Assembly: GCA_965228045.1 (NCBI GenBank)
Contig: OZ245789.1
Location: forward strand, 4,278,001-4,342,000
Length of the DNA stretch: 64,000 bases
Source: JANQEU01 sp965228045
GTDB taxonomy: Bacteria > Bacteroidota > Bacteroidia > Cytophagales > Cyclobacteriaceae
Direction of reading: 5' to 3'
The notes below the pieces were generated by a model. That model did not search any database and had not been told where the DNA came from. It saw only the letters and a program-made list of their open reading frames with translations. The first letter of the stretch is position 1; each line of letters starts with the position of its first letter. Position numbers and translations under genes: made by a program. Positions 7,926-17,102 of the stretch are shown here, piece by piece.

Positions 7926-7990
7926 AACCATAACCACTGGATTCCTATAGAATATCTTTCCAAATTGCCTCGTAGATTCAGTAAATGATT
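7926..7990. repeat. Diverged relative of the 4.4-kb palindromic repeat
   Basis: The stretch AACCATAACCACTGG, ATTCCTATAGAAT, then GATTCAGTAAATGATT follows the order of the left half of the elements at 4400-4723 (ACCATACACAGG, ATTCCCTTAGAAT, GATTCAGGGAATGAC). It is a decayed half copy on the far side of the two secreted-protein genes. No right half is seen. Confidence 0.5.
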
Positions 7991-8033
7991 ATAAGATCCT
8001 TTAAGACCAGAGAAATCTTCCATATTCCCCAAT

Positions 8034-8897
8034 ATGACTTTATTTGCAGCAATCATGGAAGTGCATCACTGTCTCAACTGCGGGTCCGAATTCACTAGTA
8101 AGTTTTGTCCTCAATGTGGACAAAGAGATGTCGAAAACTCGGACCGTTCCATAATTCGATTGACAATCGATCTGCTGAACAATGTCTTCTTTTTTGACAA
8201 TCGGTTTTGGATAAGCATCCGATACTTACTGACCCGACCGGGAAAAATGACTGTAGAGTTCCTGGAAGGAAAAAGGAGAAAATTCATCTCACCCATCACG
8301 CTTTTCCTATTTGTGAATGTGTTGTATTTCTTTCTCTCACCATTGACTGATTACTCCTTGCCGCTGGCTGATCAAATGAAGTACCAGGCACATAGCGAAA
8401 TGGCGACCCGAATGGTGGAAGACAAACTGAAAAAACATGAGCTGTCAAACGAAGCATATCAGGAATCCCTACGCACATATGCCACCAAATATCAAAGTGC
8501 CTCTGACAACATTTCAAAGTCACTGATGATCCTTAATGTACCGATCGTTGCCTTATTTGTTTACCTTCTTTCGCTGCGTAAAAGGCCTTACTACTTTGAT
8601 GCTCTTATTTTCTCATTGCACTATTTCACACTTTTTCTGCTTTCCATCTCCGTTGGAGACATACTGAAAGAAATCATCCAGGCTCTGGGTGACCCGGGAG
8701 CTAATTTTTTGGGGATATGGCTCCTGATCTTCGTTCTGATAATACCCCTGACTTACTTAAGCATTTCATTGAGTAAGTATCTGGGCCATAAATGGTTTGT
8801 AGCTATTGCCCTTGGGATCTTCGTATTCATTGGCGGTGGATTGGCTCAATTTCTATATCGCGCCATTATCTTTTTCCTGGCATTCTGGAGTACCTGA
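8034..8897 (+). CDS. DUF3667 family membrane protein
   Basis: A 287-residue protein. A four-cysteine zinc ribbon opens it (C13, C16, C25, C28: CLNCG...FCPQCGQ), followed by the DUF3667 core (RYLLTRPGKMTVEFLEGKR, then RKFISPITLFLFVN). About five membrane helices follow in residues 85-285. The family is common in Bacteroidota and its role is unknown. An in-frame ATG at 8055 (MEVHHC) is an equally good start and fits family length slightly better. The next gene begins one base after its stop. Confidence 0.88.
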   Translation: MTLFAAIMEVHHCLNCGSEFTSKFCPQCGQRDVENSDRSIIRLTIDLLNNVFFFDNRFWISIRYLLTRPGKMTVEFLEGKRRKFISPITLFLFVNVLYFFLSPLTDYSLPLADQMKYQAHSEMATRMVEDKLKKHELSNEAYQESLRTYATKYQSASDNISKSLMILNVPIVALFVYLLSLRKRPYYFDALIFSLHYFTLFLLSISVGDILKEIIQALGDPGANFLGIWLLIFVLIIPLTYLSISLSKYLGHKWFVAIALGIFVFIGGGLAQFLYRAIIFFLAFWST

Positions 8898-8898
8898 G

Positions 8899-9687
8899 AT
8901 GGGTAAGGAAATCATTTTTCATTGCGGGCTTGAACGAACAGGGACATCCTTTCTCCAAAAACAGGTATTTCCCAATGTATCCAACGTGGAATTTATTTTC
9001 GGTAAATTCTACAGGCAATCAGAAAAGATCATCCGTAATTCGTCCTACAATAAGGTATTGATTTCATTCGAATTGGGTAGGAATTTCGAAAAAGAGATTG
9101 AGGAGTTTGCCGGGAATTATCCGGATTCTAGAATCATCCTCATTCTCCGAAGACCCGAAGAGTGGATAGCCTCTCAGTATCGACGCTATGTCAAAAATGG
9201 TTTTGCAGAATCATTTTCTTCCTTCTACTCCCTTTCTGAAGATGGTTTTTTTGCTTCAGATATACTTTACTTTTCAAGAAACATCAGCTTCATTCAAAAA
9301 CGTTTCACCACTCCTCCTTTGATATTGGACTATGAAACTTTGAAAGTTGATCCACGGAAATTTCTTGATTTATTAAAAACTAAAACCGGAATTGAATTTG
9401 ATCCGAATCTCATAAATACCGAAGCAAGACACGTTTCGTACAATGACAATAGCCTGACATTGCTCCTGTCAATCAATAGAACCATTAATCTAAAACGGCG
9501 ATATTCTTCAAAGTTTCCTGAAAAGTTGTTTCAGCTTCTATCTAAATCCATTCGCTATACAACCCTGTTTATCGGGAGGTTTATTCCAGCAACAGAGCCA
9601 TTAATCCCCAAAGAAGATCTTAAAGAAATAAAAGAGCATTTCAGCAAAGACTGGGAACAATGCCTGCAGCACATTGATTATAAGTAA
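8899..9687 (+). CDS. Sulfotransferase-like protein
   Basis: About 262 residues from the ATG at 8899, one base after the upstream stop; the reading frame is open further back but homology-like sequence begins here. The N-terminal loop HCGLERTGTSFLQ matches the 5'-phosphosulfate loop of PAPS-dependent sulfotransferases, and ILILRRPEEWIASQYRR matches the 3'-phosphate binding region. It would transfer sulfate from PAPS to a sugar, lipid or protein acceptor. The acceptor cannot be inferred. Pairing with a DUF3667 gene may be only positional. Confidence 0.72.
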   Translation: MGKEIIFHCGLERTGTSFLQKQVFPNVSNVEFIFGKFYRQSEKIIRNSSYNKVLISFELGRNFEKEIEEFAGNYPDSRIILILRRPEEWIASQYRRYVKNGFAESFSSFYSLSEDGFFASDILYFSRNISFIQKRFTTPPLILDYETLKVDPRKFLDLLKTKTGIEFDPNLINTEARHVSYNDNSLTLLLSINRTINLKRRYSSKFPEKLFQLLSKSIRYTTLFIGRFIPATEPLIPKEDLKEIKEHFSKDWEQCLQHIDYK

Positions 9688-9712
9688 CTGACAATTGTAT
9701 ATTTGATTTGAT

Positions 9713-10546
9713 ATGGAGATTTCTGACGTTAAAGGAACAGTCAAGCTGCACAATGGTGTGAGGATGCCCTATTTTGGGCTTGGAGTCTTTCAAACGAAAG
9801 ATGGACAAGAGATAAATCAGGCCATCAACTGGGCCCTGAATGCCGGTTACCGACACATTGATACTGCCGCTTTTTATCAGAATGAGGAAGGTGTCGGTAA
9901 GGCAGTAAAAGCTTCCTCAGTGCCCAGGGAAGAGATTTTTGTAACAACGAAGGTGTGGAACTCCGATCAGGGTTATGAAAATGCAAAAAGAGCTTTTGAC
10001 AAAAGTCTGGGGAAGCTAGGGCTGGATTATATCGATTTGTACCTAGTTCATTGGCCGGTCAAAGGAAAATATAAAGACACCTGGAAGGCGCTGGAAGAAA
10101 TATATGAATCCGGGAAGGTGCGGGCTATAGGCGTCAGTAATTTCATGATCAATCATCTTGAAGACCTGATGGCCTCATGTTCGGTAATGCCGATGGTCAA
10201 CCAGGTGGAATTTCATCCGAGACTTGTCCAGCAGGAGCTCCTCGATTTTTGCCACGATCATGATATACGATATGAAGCCTGGTCACCGTTAAAGCAGGGA
10301 GGTATCTTCCGGATAGAGGAATTGAAGCGACTCGCGGAGAAATATGGAAAAACCGTCGCGCAGCTTGTTCTACGCTGGAACCTACAGAAGGGGGTAATCA
10401 CCATCCCGAAGTCTTCAAAAAAAGAGCGAATAGAATCGAACGCTAATATCTTTGACTTTGAAATAGAAAACGACGACATGCAATTGATAGATGGTTTAGA
10501 CCGTCATGAACGAGTAGGTCCTGACCCAAACAACTTTAATTTTTAA
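9713..10546 (+). CDS. Aldo/keto reductase (AKR5-like)
   Basis: A 277-residue single-domain TIM-barrel NADPH reductase. The catalytic tetrad is visible: Asp50 and Tyr55 in HIDTAAFYQNEEG, Lys80 in VTTKVWNS, His113 in YLVHWP. The cofactor-binding end has IPKSSKKERIESN, which contacts the 2'-phosphate of NADPH. It resembles 2,5-diketo-gluconate/methylglyoxal-type reductases, which reduce a broad set of aldehydes and ketones. It lies 26 bases after the sulfotransferase-like gene and 6 bases before the M20 peptidase. Confidence 0.93.
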   Translation: MEISDVKGTVKLHNGVRMPYFGLGVFQTKDGQEINQAINWALNAGYRHIDTAAFYQNEEGVGKAVKASSVPREEIFVTTKVWNSDQGYENAKRAFDKSLGKLGLDYIDLYLVHWPVKGKYKDTWKALEEIYESGKVRAIGVSNFMINHLEDLMASCSVMPMVNQVEFHPRLVQQELLDFCHDHDIRYEAWSPLKQGGIFRIEELKRLAEKYGKTVAQLVLRWNLQKGVITIPKSSKKERIESNANIFDFEIENDDMQLIDGLDRHERVGPDPNNFNF

Positions 10547-10552
10547 CTGGCT

Positions 10553-12040
10553 ATGATTAAAAAAATATTGCTTTCCCTATTGGTCATTGTAATCGTGTTC
10601 TGCGCGGTTTTGGTTATCAAAACGTTTACTTTCAGTTTTAAACAGCCAAAATATGCTGCCATTGAGGGCGTTTCGGTGCCAAATACCGCCATTGAAAGAT
10701 TTCAGAAATCAATTACTTTTAAGACCATCTCTTACCTGGAATCAGAGAAACTGGATTCCGCGGAATTCCAGGGATTCCATGATTTCCTGGCTGCGTCATA
10801 TCCTCTTACTGACTCCGTGCTGGATAAGAAATTTTTCAACTATTCCGTACTGTATACCTGGCAAGGCACTGATCGGGATTTACCTGCAGTTGTGATGATG
10901 GGTCACCTGGATGTCGTACCGGTGGATGAAAGCACAATGGACAAATGGGATGCTGATCCATTTTCAGGAAAATTAATCGGTGAAAGGATCATAGGTCGGG
11001 GGACGATGGACGATAAGATCAACGTGATGGCATTGATGGAAGCCTCTGAGATGCTAATAGCTAATGGATTTCAGCCTTCCAGGACCATTCATTTTTCATT
11101 TGGGCACGATGAGGAAGTCGGTGGGGACAATGGCGCCAAACTTGTAGCCGAGTACCTGAAATCGACCGGACAGGAAATTGCTTTTGCCATTGATGAAGGT
11201 GGATATCTCGCAGAACGCTTTGTGCCGGGCCTGAATAAAACGCTCGCCGTGATCAATACGGGCGAAAAAGGCTATGTTTCTTACAAACTGACCATCAACA
11301 CCCCCGGTGGACATTCCTCCCAGCCTCCGGCCGACAATACCATTGGTTCATTGGCCCGAGCCATCACAAAACTTGAAAATAATCAGTTTGAATACCGATG
11401 GCTGCCTGTTATGCTTGAACAATTTGATAAAGTGGGACCTGCATTCCCAGGCTTTATGGAGCGGATGGCTTTCGCCAATAAATGGCTATTTGGTGAATAC
11501 CTTCTCAAAGGCTACAATGCCCACACCACCACCGCCCCTACTATGATTACAGGAGGGGTAAAAGACAACGTAATTCCCACAGAAGCCAGTGTGGTGGTCA
11601 ATTTTCGAATTATGCCTGGCGAGACAGTCGAGGACGTAGAAAAGCATATCATATCAACTGTTGACGATGAGCGAATAAAACTAGAAACGATAAGCAATGT
11701 TAATGAGCCTTCTCCCGTCTCCGACTCCAACTCGGACAGCTATAAGCTCATAGAAAAAACGGTTCTGGAACTATTCCCCGATGTTATCGTCACTCCTGGT
11801 TTGCTTGGTGCTGGCACTGATAGTAAACATTTTATCGGAGTCGCTGAAAATGTTTATCGTTTTTACCCAACCCGTCTAAACCCTGAGAATGCTACCGGAT
11901 TTCATGGCAACAATGAGTTTTGTACGGTCTCCAATTATAAAGAAGTGGTACAATTTAACTACCGACTCATCGAGAACCTGAATCAACCCATGAAAGTAGC
12001 CTTATCCGATGGCTTAATCGGAAAGGAACTGGGACAATAG
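10553..12040 (+). CDS. M20 family metallopeptidase, CPS1/PM20D1-like, membrane-anchored
   Basis: A 495-residue protein with an N-terminal membrane segment (residues ~5-24). Metal and catalytic residues of family M20 are present: His118 and Asp120 in GHLDVVPVD, Asp153 in GRGTMDDK, the acid pair Glu187-Glu188 in GHDEEVGGD, and a late His in GFHGNNEF. The architecture fits carboxypeptidase S and PM20D1 (di-zinc hydrolases that cleave peptides or N-acyl amino acids), acting outside the inner membrane. Its last 27 bases overlap the convergent Rieske gene. Confidence 0.9.
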   Translation: MIKKILLSLLVIVIVFCAVLVIKTFTFSFKQPKYAAIEGVSVPNTAIERFQKSITFKTISYLESEKLDSAEFQGFHDFLAASYPLTDSVLDKKFFNYSVLYTWQGTDRDLPAVVMMGHLDVVPVDESTMDKWDADPFSGKLIGERIIGRGTMDDKINVMALMEASEMLIANGFQPSRTIHFSFGHDEEVGGDNGAKLVAEYLKSTGQEIAFAIDEGGYLAERFVPGLNKTLAVINTGEKGYVSYKLTINTPGGHSSQPPADNTIGSLARAITKLENNQFEYRWLPVMLEQFDKVGPAFPGFMERMAFANKWLFGEYLLKGYNAHTTTAPTMITGGVKDNVIPTEASVVVNFRIMPGETVEDVEKHIISTVDDERIKLETISNVNEPSPVSDSNSDSYKLIEKTVLELFPDVIVTPGLLGAGTDSKHFIGVAENVYRFYPTRLNPENATGFHGNNEFCTVSNYKEVVQFNYRLIENLNQPMKVALSDGLIGKELGQ

Positions 12041-13096
12041 GCGATGAAAGTGATGCACTCCTTTTTCCCGTGACGGAGAAAATCTGCCCGCTTTGTAATA
12101 CCTTGATTTAAGTCCGTTGTGAACACCTTCCACCACGAACTCATCTTCCCGTTCAACTTTATCCAAAAGTGCTCCTGCCCCGGAATGCAGCTTACTTTCA
12201 TCATAAACGTAGGTGAGAAATGACACTTTGGTCTGGTTCAGTGAAAGTGGTCTGACAATATTGACGGAAAGTCCCCACGGATAGTAATTCAGCATAATAT
12301 TGGGGAATATCCAAAAGTAATAGGCCGCTACTTCCTTTCCGTAGTGTATATGCCCTTCCGGCAAATCAAACACGTACTCTCCTCCTTCTGAATATCCCAC
12401 CTGGAGGTTGTGATACTTTCCAAGGACTGTATCATATGTACCATAGTCGAGCACTTCGTTCAGGTCCCGGTGAACAAAGGGAATATGAAAACCTTCAAGG
12501 TAATTATCAATATAGAGAGCCCAATGAGCATTGACAAGATAATCCTTGCTCTGGACGGGATCATGAACAAACTCATCCAGCGGTAAAAACCCGACATATT
12601 CCCGGACGTTATCCAGAACTTCATCGAGGTCGATATCTCCTCCCATTTTTGCGAAAAGCAAAGGTCCGATTTTAGTCAGAGGGAACTTGTGCAGATCATC
12701 GCAAGGTCTGGGGAAGTCTACCGCTTCCTTGAATTCGGGCATGGATTCAAACTTTCCATTCAGGCCAAATCTTCGCCCATGGTACTCACAAATCAGATTA
12801 CGCCTCTTACCAGGATTGGTAGCCACAATATTTCCCCTGTGTGTGCATACATTGGATAAACAATGAAGTGTGCCCTCCTTATCCCGGGTTAGCATAACAG
12901 GCTCCGTGAGGTAGCCATCCAGTATAGTAAAGGGCAATACCTCCTCGTTCAACATGATCTCATGCTCATCCCCCACCCACTGCCATGAGTTATAGAAAAC
13001 ACGATCTTTAATTGAATCGAAAACAGATGCGTCCTGATAAAATCGGGCAGGTAGTGTTTCAGCCTGGTCAATGTTTGGGTGAATTTTATAATCCAA
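12014..13096 (-). CDS. Rieske aromatic ring-hydroxylating oxygenase, alpha subunit-like
   Basis: About 360 residues. The Rieske 2Fe-2S ligands are Cys84, His86, Cys103 and His106 (NVCTHRGN and CEYHGRRF, numbered from the start used here). The C-terminal half has the mononuclear-iron motif DNYLEGFHIPFVHRD. The frame is open back to a TTG at 13144, but the TTG at 13096 is preferred: a promoter (TTG-N21-TAATTTTG) lies between them and homologues begin near this point. No ATG is available. Reductase or ferredoxin partner genes are not nearby, so electrons must come from elsewhere. Substrate unknown; some relatives act on betaines or other quaternary amines. Confidence 0.88.
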   Translation of the reverse strand: MDYKIHPNIDQAETLPARFYQDASVFDSIKDRVFYNSWQWVGDEHEIMLNEEVLPFTILDGYLTEPVMLTRDKEGTLHCLSNVCTHRGNIVATNPGKRRNLICEYHGRRFGLNGKFESMPEFKEAVDFPRPCDDLHKFPLTKIGPLLFAKMGGDIDLDEVLDNVREYVGFLPLDEFVHDPVQSKDYLVNAHWALYIDNYLEGFHIPFVHRDLNEVLDYGTYDTVLGKYHNLQVGYSEGGEYVFDLPEGHIHYGKEVAAYYFWIFPNIMLNYYPWGLSVNIVRPLSLNQTKVSFLTYVYDESKLHSGAGALLDKVEREDEFVVEGVHNGLKSRYYKAGRFSPSREKGVHHFHRLLSQFLSD

Positions 13097-13122
13097 CGGC
13101 TTATGAGATTTAATGTATCTTT

Positions 13123-13154
13123 CAAAATTACATTTTCGAATCAATCCAAATCAA
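13123..13154 (-). promoter_or_regulatory. Promoter of the Rieske oxygenase gene
   Basis: Minus strand: TTG (13154-13152), 21 bases, TAATTTTG (13130-13123), a full match to TTG-N17-23-TAnnTTTG. The -7 element is 26 bases before the TTG start at 13096 and decides against the longer start at 13144. The TTG overlaps the ATG (13154) of the divergent transporter. Confidence 0.6.
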
Positions 13155-14458
13155 TGAGTAAGAAAAAACTTGGTTTCTGGACGAGTTCGGCTTTAGTGGT
13201 CGGAAATATGATCGGAGCTGGAATATTTCTATTACCAGCCTCTCTGGCATCCTTTGGGAGCATTAGTGCCATTGGCTGGGTCATCTCTGCGATTGGAGCC
13301 TGTTCATTGGCTTTTGTCTTCATAGAAATAAGTAAGATGCTCCCTGGCATATCGGGAGGACCCTATACATACACACGGGAAGGTCTGGGAGACTTCGCCG
13401 GTTTTCTGGTAGCCTGGGGGTATTGGGTGTCGCTATGGTGTACCAATGCGGCTATCGTAGTGGCCCTGGTCAGCTATCTCGGTGTATTTATACCTGATCT
13501 GAATAGCAATTTTTTTCTTGCTACAGGAATAGCATTGACCATCATCTGGACGATGGCCTGGCTCAACAGCCGGGGAATTAGGGAAGCAGGTATTTTTCAA
13601 CTGATTACCACCATTCTGAAGATCACTCCACTTTTGGCGATAGCGCTTTTTGGTCTTTTTTATGTCGATCCTGACAATTTCTTCCCGATCAATGTGAGCC
13701 AGGAATCCAACTTCAACGCCATCACTGCCACCGTTACCCTGACCTTCTTTGCTTTCATGGGATTGGAGTGCGCTACTATTCCCTCTGCTGATATTGAAAA
13801 TCCTGAAAAAACGATACCCCGATCGACCTACTTCGGACTGGCAATTACCACTGCTGTATATATTATTTGCACGGTGGTGCTGATGGGCGTAATTCCAGCT
13901 AATGAACTACAAAACTCCTCCGCTCCTTTTTCCGACGCCGCCAGGATCATGTGGGGCAGCTGGGCTCAATATCTTGTAGCCGGAGGTGCTGTCATTTCGA
14001 CACTCGGCGCTTTGAATGGATGGATTTTGATCCAGGGTCAAATCCCCGCAGCGATAGCACGAGATAAGCTTTTCCCTTCCATCTTCGGCAGAAAGAATAA
14101 AAATGGAGCCCCTGCCTTCAGTATTGTCTTTTCTACCATTCTGATTTCCATCCTGATGATTATGAATTATTCAAAAGGTATGGCAGGTGCTTTTCAGTTT
14201 GCACTTTTGTTAGCGAGCATGACGTCCTTGATTGCCTATCTTTTTACCTCCGCATCTTACCTGGTAATAGGTTTCAAGAAAAAAAATATGAATTCACGCT
14301 TGGTTTTTAAGATCATGGTGGCCGTCGTCGCATTTGGTTTTTCCCTTTTGGCTGTAGCAGGTTCTGGTCTGGAAATCGTTTATTGGGGGTTCATCGGACT
14401 GATGCTGGGTGTCCCGTTCTATGTATGGATATTAATACATCGTGCTAGAAATGAGTAA
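13154..14458 (+). CDS. APC family amino-acid permease/antiporter
   Basis: A 434-residue, 12-helix transporter, started at ATG 13154 (MSKKKLGFW), not at the upstream in-frame ATG at 13079, because the extra residues are not membrane-like and would overlap the divergent gene. Helix 1 has the substrate-binding motif VGNMIGAGIFLLP and helix 3 region has GGPYTYTREGLG, both close to AdiC/PotE-type antiporters. The next gene overlaps by 8 bases and encodes an arginine-deiminase-fold hydrolase, so a guanidino amino acid or a product of it is a likely substrate. Confidence 0.88.
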   Translation: MSKKKLGFWTSSALVVGNMIGAGIFLLPASLASFGSISAIGWVISAIGACSLAFVFIEISKMLPGISGGPYTYTREGLGDFAGFLVAWGYWVSLWCTNAAIVVALVSYLGVFIPDLNSNFFLATGIALTIIWTMAWLNSRGIREAGIFQLITTILKITPLLAIALFGLFYVDPDNFFPINVSQESNFNAITATVTLTFFAFMGLECATIPSADIENPEKTIPRSTYFGLAITTAVYIICTVVLMGVIPANELQNSSAPFSDAARIMWGSWAQYLVAGGAVISTLGALNGWILIQGQIPAAIARDKLFPSIFGRKNKNGAPAFSIVFSTILISILMIMNYSKGMAGAFQFALLLASMTSLIAYLFTSASYLVIGFKKKNMNSRLVFKIMVAVVAFGFSLLAVAGSGLEIVYWGFIGLMLGVPFYVWILIHRARNE

Positions 14459-15332
14459 AATAACCTGTCACTCTGAGGTAGGAAAGATCAAATCCCTTGT
14501 GGTCAAGAGACCGCGAGATGGCTTTATCCACCAGGAAAAAGTAGACCAGGAGTGGGAGAGACTAAATTACCTGAAGCGTCCTGACTTTGAAACTTCCACG
14601 TTGGAGTTTGAATATTTGGAAGACCTGATTGACCAGGTCAAACCAAAATTTCACTATCTGCCTGACAATCCGCATGTCACCATTGACAGTATTTATTGCA
14701 GAGATGCTTCACTTCCTACTGATTTTGGCGTGATTATATGCAGGATGGGGAAAGATGCCAGGAAAAACGAACCCGAAGAAGAGAGGAAATTATTCGAGTT
14801 GACCGGATTACCCATATTGGGACAAATTGAACCACCAGGCACTATGGAAGGTGGAGATTGTCTCTGGTTAGATGAGCATACGCTTGCCATCGGGCATACG
14901 TACCGAACAAACATGGAGGCGATCACCCAGGTCAAATCCTGGTTGGAACCAAAAGGGATTGAGGTGATAGTCGCGGAAATGCCGCATTACAAAGGTCACA
15001 ATGATGTATTTCACCTGATGTCAGTCATCAGTCCGGTGGACCATAAAAAAGCTGTTGTCTACAGCCCCTTAATGCCGATTCATTTTCGAAATGAATTACT
15101 ACAAAGAGGTTTTGAATTAATTGAAGTTCCCGATGATGAGTTTGATTCCATGGGGTCAAATGTACTGGCAATATCACCCGGAGTATGCATTGTGATAAAA
15201 GGCAATCCCATTACCAAAAAGCGATTAATGGCATCCGGGTGTAAAGTTCTGGAATATTCCGGTAAAGAAATCAGTCTTAAAGGATGCGGCGGACCAACCT
15301 GCCTGACGCGTCCTATCCAAAGAGAAGTTTGA
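14451..15332 (+). CDS. Arginine deiminase/DDAH-family hydrolase
   Basis: About 293 residues from ATG 14451 (MSKITCHSE); an ATG at 14442 would add three residues. Features of the guanidine-modifying beta/alpha-propeller family are present: MEGGDCLWL (acid pair), the His-x-Asp element near HNDVFHLM, and a C-terminal nucleophile Cys284 in CGGPTCLTRP. Such enzymes hydrolyse arginine, methylated arginines or agmatine to citrulline-like products, or transfer amidino groups. It overlaps the permease gene and lies 4 bases before the P1 peptidase gene, forming a three-gene operon. Exact substrate is not decided. Confidence 0.85.
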   Translation: MSKITCHSEVGKIKSLVVKRPRDGFIHQEKVDQEWERLNYLKRPDFETSTLEFEYLEDLIDQVKPKFHYLPDNPHVTIDSIYCRDASLPTDFGVIICRMGKDARKNEPEEERKLFELTGLPILGQIEPPGTMEGGDCLWLDEHTLAIGHTYRTNMEAITQVKSWLEPKGIEVIVAEMPHYKGHNDVFHLMSVISPVDHKKAVVYSPLMPIHFRNELLQRGFELIEVPDDEFDSMGSNVLAISPGVCIVIKGNPITKKRLMASGCKVLEYSGKEISLKGCGGPTCLTRPIQREV

Positions 15333-15336
15333 CAAT

Positions 15337-16470
15337 ATGAAACCAATAACTACCCTTCTACTTCTTCTAATCTGCTTTACCATGTGGTCCCAATCCAGAC
15401 CAAGGGATCTGGGGATCGAAATCGGTATTTTCAATACCGGTCCCATGAATTCCATAACGGACGTTCCCGGGGTAAAGGTGGGTCATACAACGATTATCGA
15501 GGGGGACAACATTCGAACAGGTGTAACCGCTATTCTCCCTCATCAGGGAAACCTGTTTCAGCAGAAAACTCCCGCTGCTATTTATCTTGGCAATGGTTTT
15601 GGCAAGCTGACCGGATATAGTCAGGTAAGAGAATTAGGAAACATAGAAACACCTGTTGTCCTGACCAACACGCTAAGTGTACCTGTGGCTATGGATGCTT
15701 TAATCACTTACACTTTGATCCAAACAGAAAATGAGGATGTAAGGTCTGTGAATGCAGTTGTGGGGGAAACAAACGATGGATACTTAAATGACATCCAGGG
15801 TAGACATGTAACACAGGACCATGTGCTGGAAGCAATCGAAAATGCCCGGACTGACATGACCGGTGAAGGCGCCATCGGAGCAGGTACAGGTACCAGATGT
15901 TTCGGGTTTAAGGGTGGCATAGGTACTTCCTCCAGAATTTTACCGGAAGCGCTGGGAGGATATACCGTTGGCGTCCTGGTCCAGACAAACTTCGGTGGTG
16001 TATTAGAAATCGCAGGTGTACCCATTGCGAAAGAATTGGGTAATTACCCATACAAAAGTGTGATCGGGTCCAGTGATGGTTCATGCATGATCGTAGTTGT
16101 GACGGATGCTCCTGTCAACTCGAGAAATCTGGAGAGAATGGCCAAGCGCGCCATGCTTGGACTTGCTAAAACAGGAGGTATCGCCTCCAATGGAAGTGGT
16201 GATTATGTCATTGCACTTTCCAATTTCGCTGGAAATCTGGTCCCCTACCGATCAGAAACGTCCACACAAACACCCGTTGAATTGAGAAATGATTACATGA
16301 CGCCTTTGTTCATTGCAACCATAGAAGCAACAGAAGAAGCGATCATTAATTCTCTTTTTGCTGCAAGAGAAATATCCGGAAGAGACGGCAATACTGCTAC
16401 GCCACTTCCAGTCGATCAGGTGTTGGAAATCATGAAGAAGTACAACCGTCTTAGGGAAGGGCAGAATTAG
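15337..16470 (+). CDS. P1 (S58) family peptidase, DmpA/BapA-like
   Basis: A 377-residue protein with a signal peptide (LLLLICFTMWSQS). The core matches the DmpA/BapA aminopeptidases: SITDVPGVKVGH near the start, GTGTRCFGFKGGIG in the middle, and SDGSCMIVVVTDAP where self-cleavage between Gly248 and Ser249 would free the N-terminal nucleophile serine, as at Gly249-Ser250 in DmpA. Members release N-terminal residues, including beta-alanyl and D-amino acids. It would act in the periplasm and could supply amino acids to the transporter encoded upstream. It overlaps the convergent Uma2 gene by 4 bases. Confidence 0.9.
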   Translation: MKPITTLLLLLICFTMWSQSRPRDLGIEIGIFNTGPMNSITDVPGVKVGHTTIIEGDNIRTGVTAILPHQGNLFQQKTPAAIYLGNGFGKLTGYSQVRELGNIETPVVLTNTLSVPVAMDALITYTLIQTENEDVRSVNAVVGETNDGYLNDIQGRHVTQDHVLEAIENARTDMTGEGAIGAGTGTRCFGFKGGIGTSSRILPEALGGYTVGVLVQTNFGGVLEIAGVPIAKELGNYPYKSVIGSSDGSCMIVVVTDAPVNSRNLERMAKRAMLGLAKTGGIASNGSGDYVIALSNFAGNLVPYRSETSTQTPVELRNDYMTPLFIATIEATEEAIINSLFAAREISGRDGNTATPLPVDQVLEIMKKYNRLREGQN

Positions 16471-17003
16471 AAGTTGAAATCAGACCCTAATAACCTGGAA
16501 GCAATTACACCCTTGTTTTTGCCCAATGCAATGAAAGATCCGTCATCAAGGTAGTAGCCTTGTGTTGATTTCGTCTCCGGATCTACAATCCAGTATTCCT
16601 TGACACTGTGTCTTTCACAAACGTCTTTCTTCTCGTCAAGGTCATATTTCGCAGTAGATGGAGAAAGCACTTCAATTACAAGGTCCGGCGCCCCATGCAA
16701 TCCGTCTTCCTCTATCAGTTCCAAACTTTCATTTCCAACAAAAATGATGTCCGGTTGGAAAGCATTTTTACCATCCAGGTAAACATCATATGGAGCTACA
16801 CGCACCTCACCAAGCTGATGGTTCTTAACAAATCCTAATAGCTGGAAATTAATTTCATTCAAGATTTTCTGATGGCTATCGGAAGGCGCCGGTGACATAA
16901 CAATTTCATTTTCAATTAATTGTGCGAGCGTACCTTCCGGAAGACCTCTGAAGACTTCCAACAACGTGCGTGGAGGATTTTTTTGCAATATCGAGCCCAT
17001 CAT
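16467..17003 (-). CDS. Uma2 family (DUF820) restriction-nuclease-fold protein
   Basis: A 178-residue protein with the PD-(D/E)xK-like core of the Uma2 family: a Glu early in IENEIVMSPAPS, then FQPDIIFV and PDLVIEVLSPST. These give the expected E, D and E-x-V acidic set. The family is abundant in cyanobacteria and Bacteroidota, usually as single genes, and its biological role is unknown. A second ATG lies one codon after the first. It stands alone between the P1 peptidase and hslU. Confidence 0.88.
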   Translation of the reverse strand: MMGSILQKNPPRTLLEVFRGLPEGTLAQLIENEIVMSPAPSDSHQKILNEINFQLLGFVKNHQLGEVRVAPYDVYLDGKNAFQPDIIFVGNESLELIEEDGLHGAPDLVIEVLSPSTAKYDLDEKKDVCERHSVKEYWIVDPETKSTQGYYLDDGSFIALGKNKGVIASRLLGSDFNF

Positions 17004-17102
17004 ATTCCTGCTTCTGATTTACAAAGGATAAGTAAAGATACGATTTTCAGGTAGCAAACTACCCACGGGGCATTTCGTAATACTGCTTTTTTACTGCTAT
17101 TC

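Noticed and set aside
13079..13153. Longer N-terminus for the APC permease
   Set aside because: The added 25 residues would overlap the divergent gene and its promoter; family alignment starts at MSKKKLGFW.
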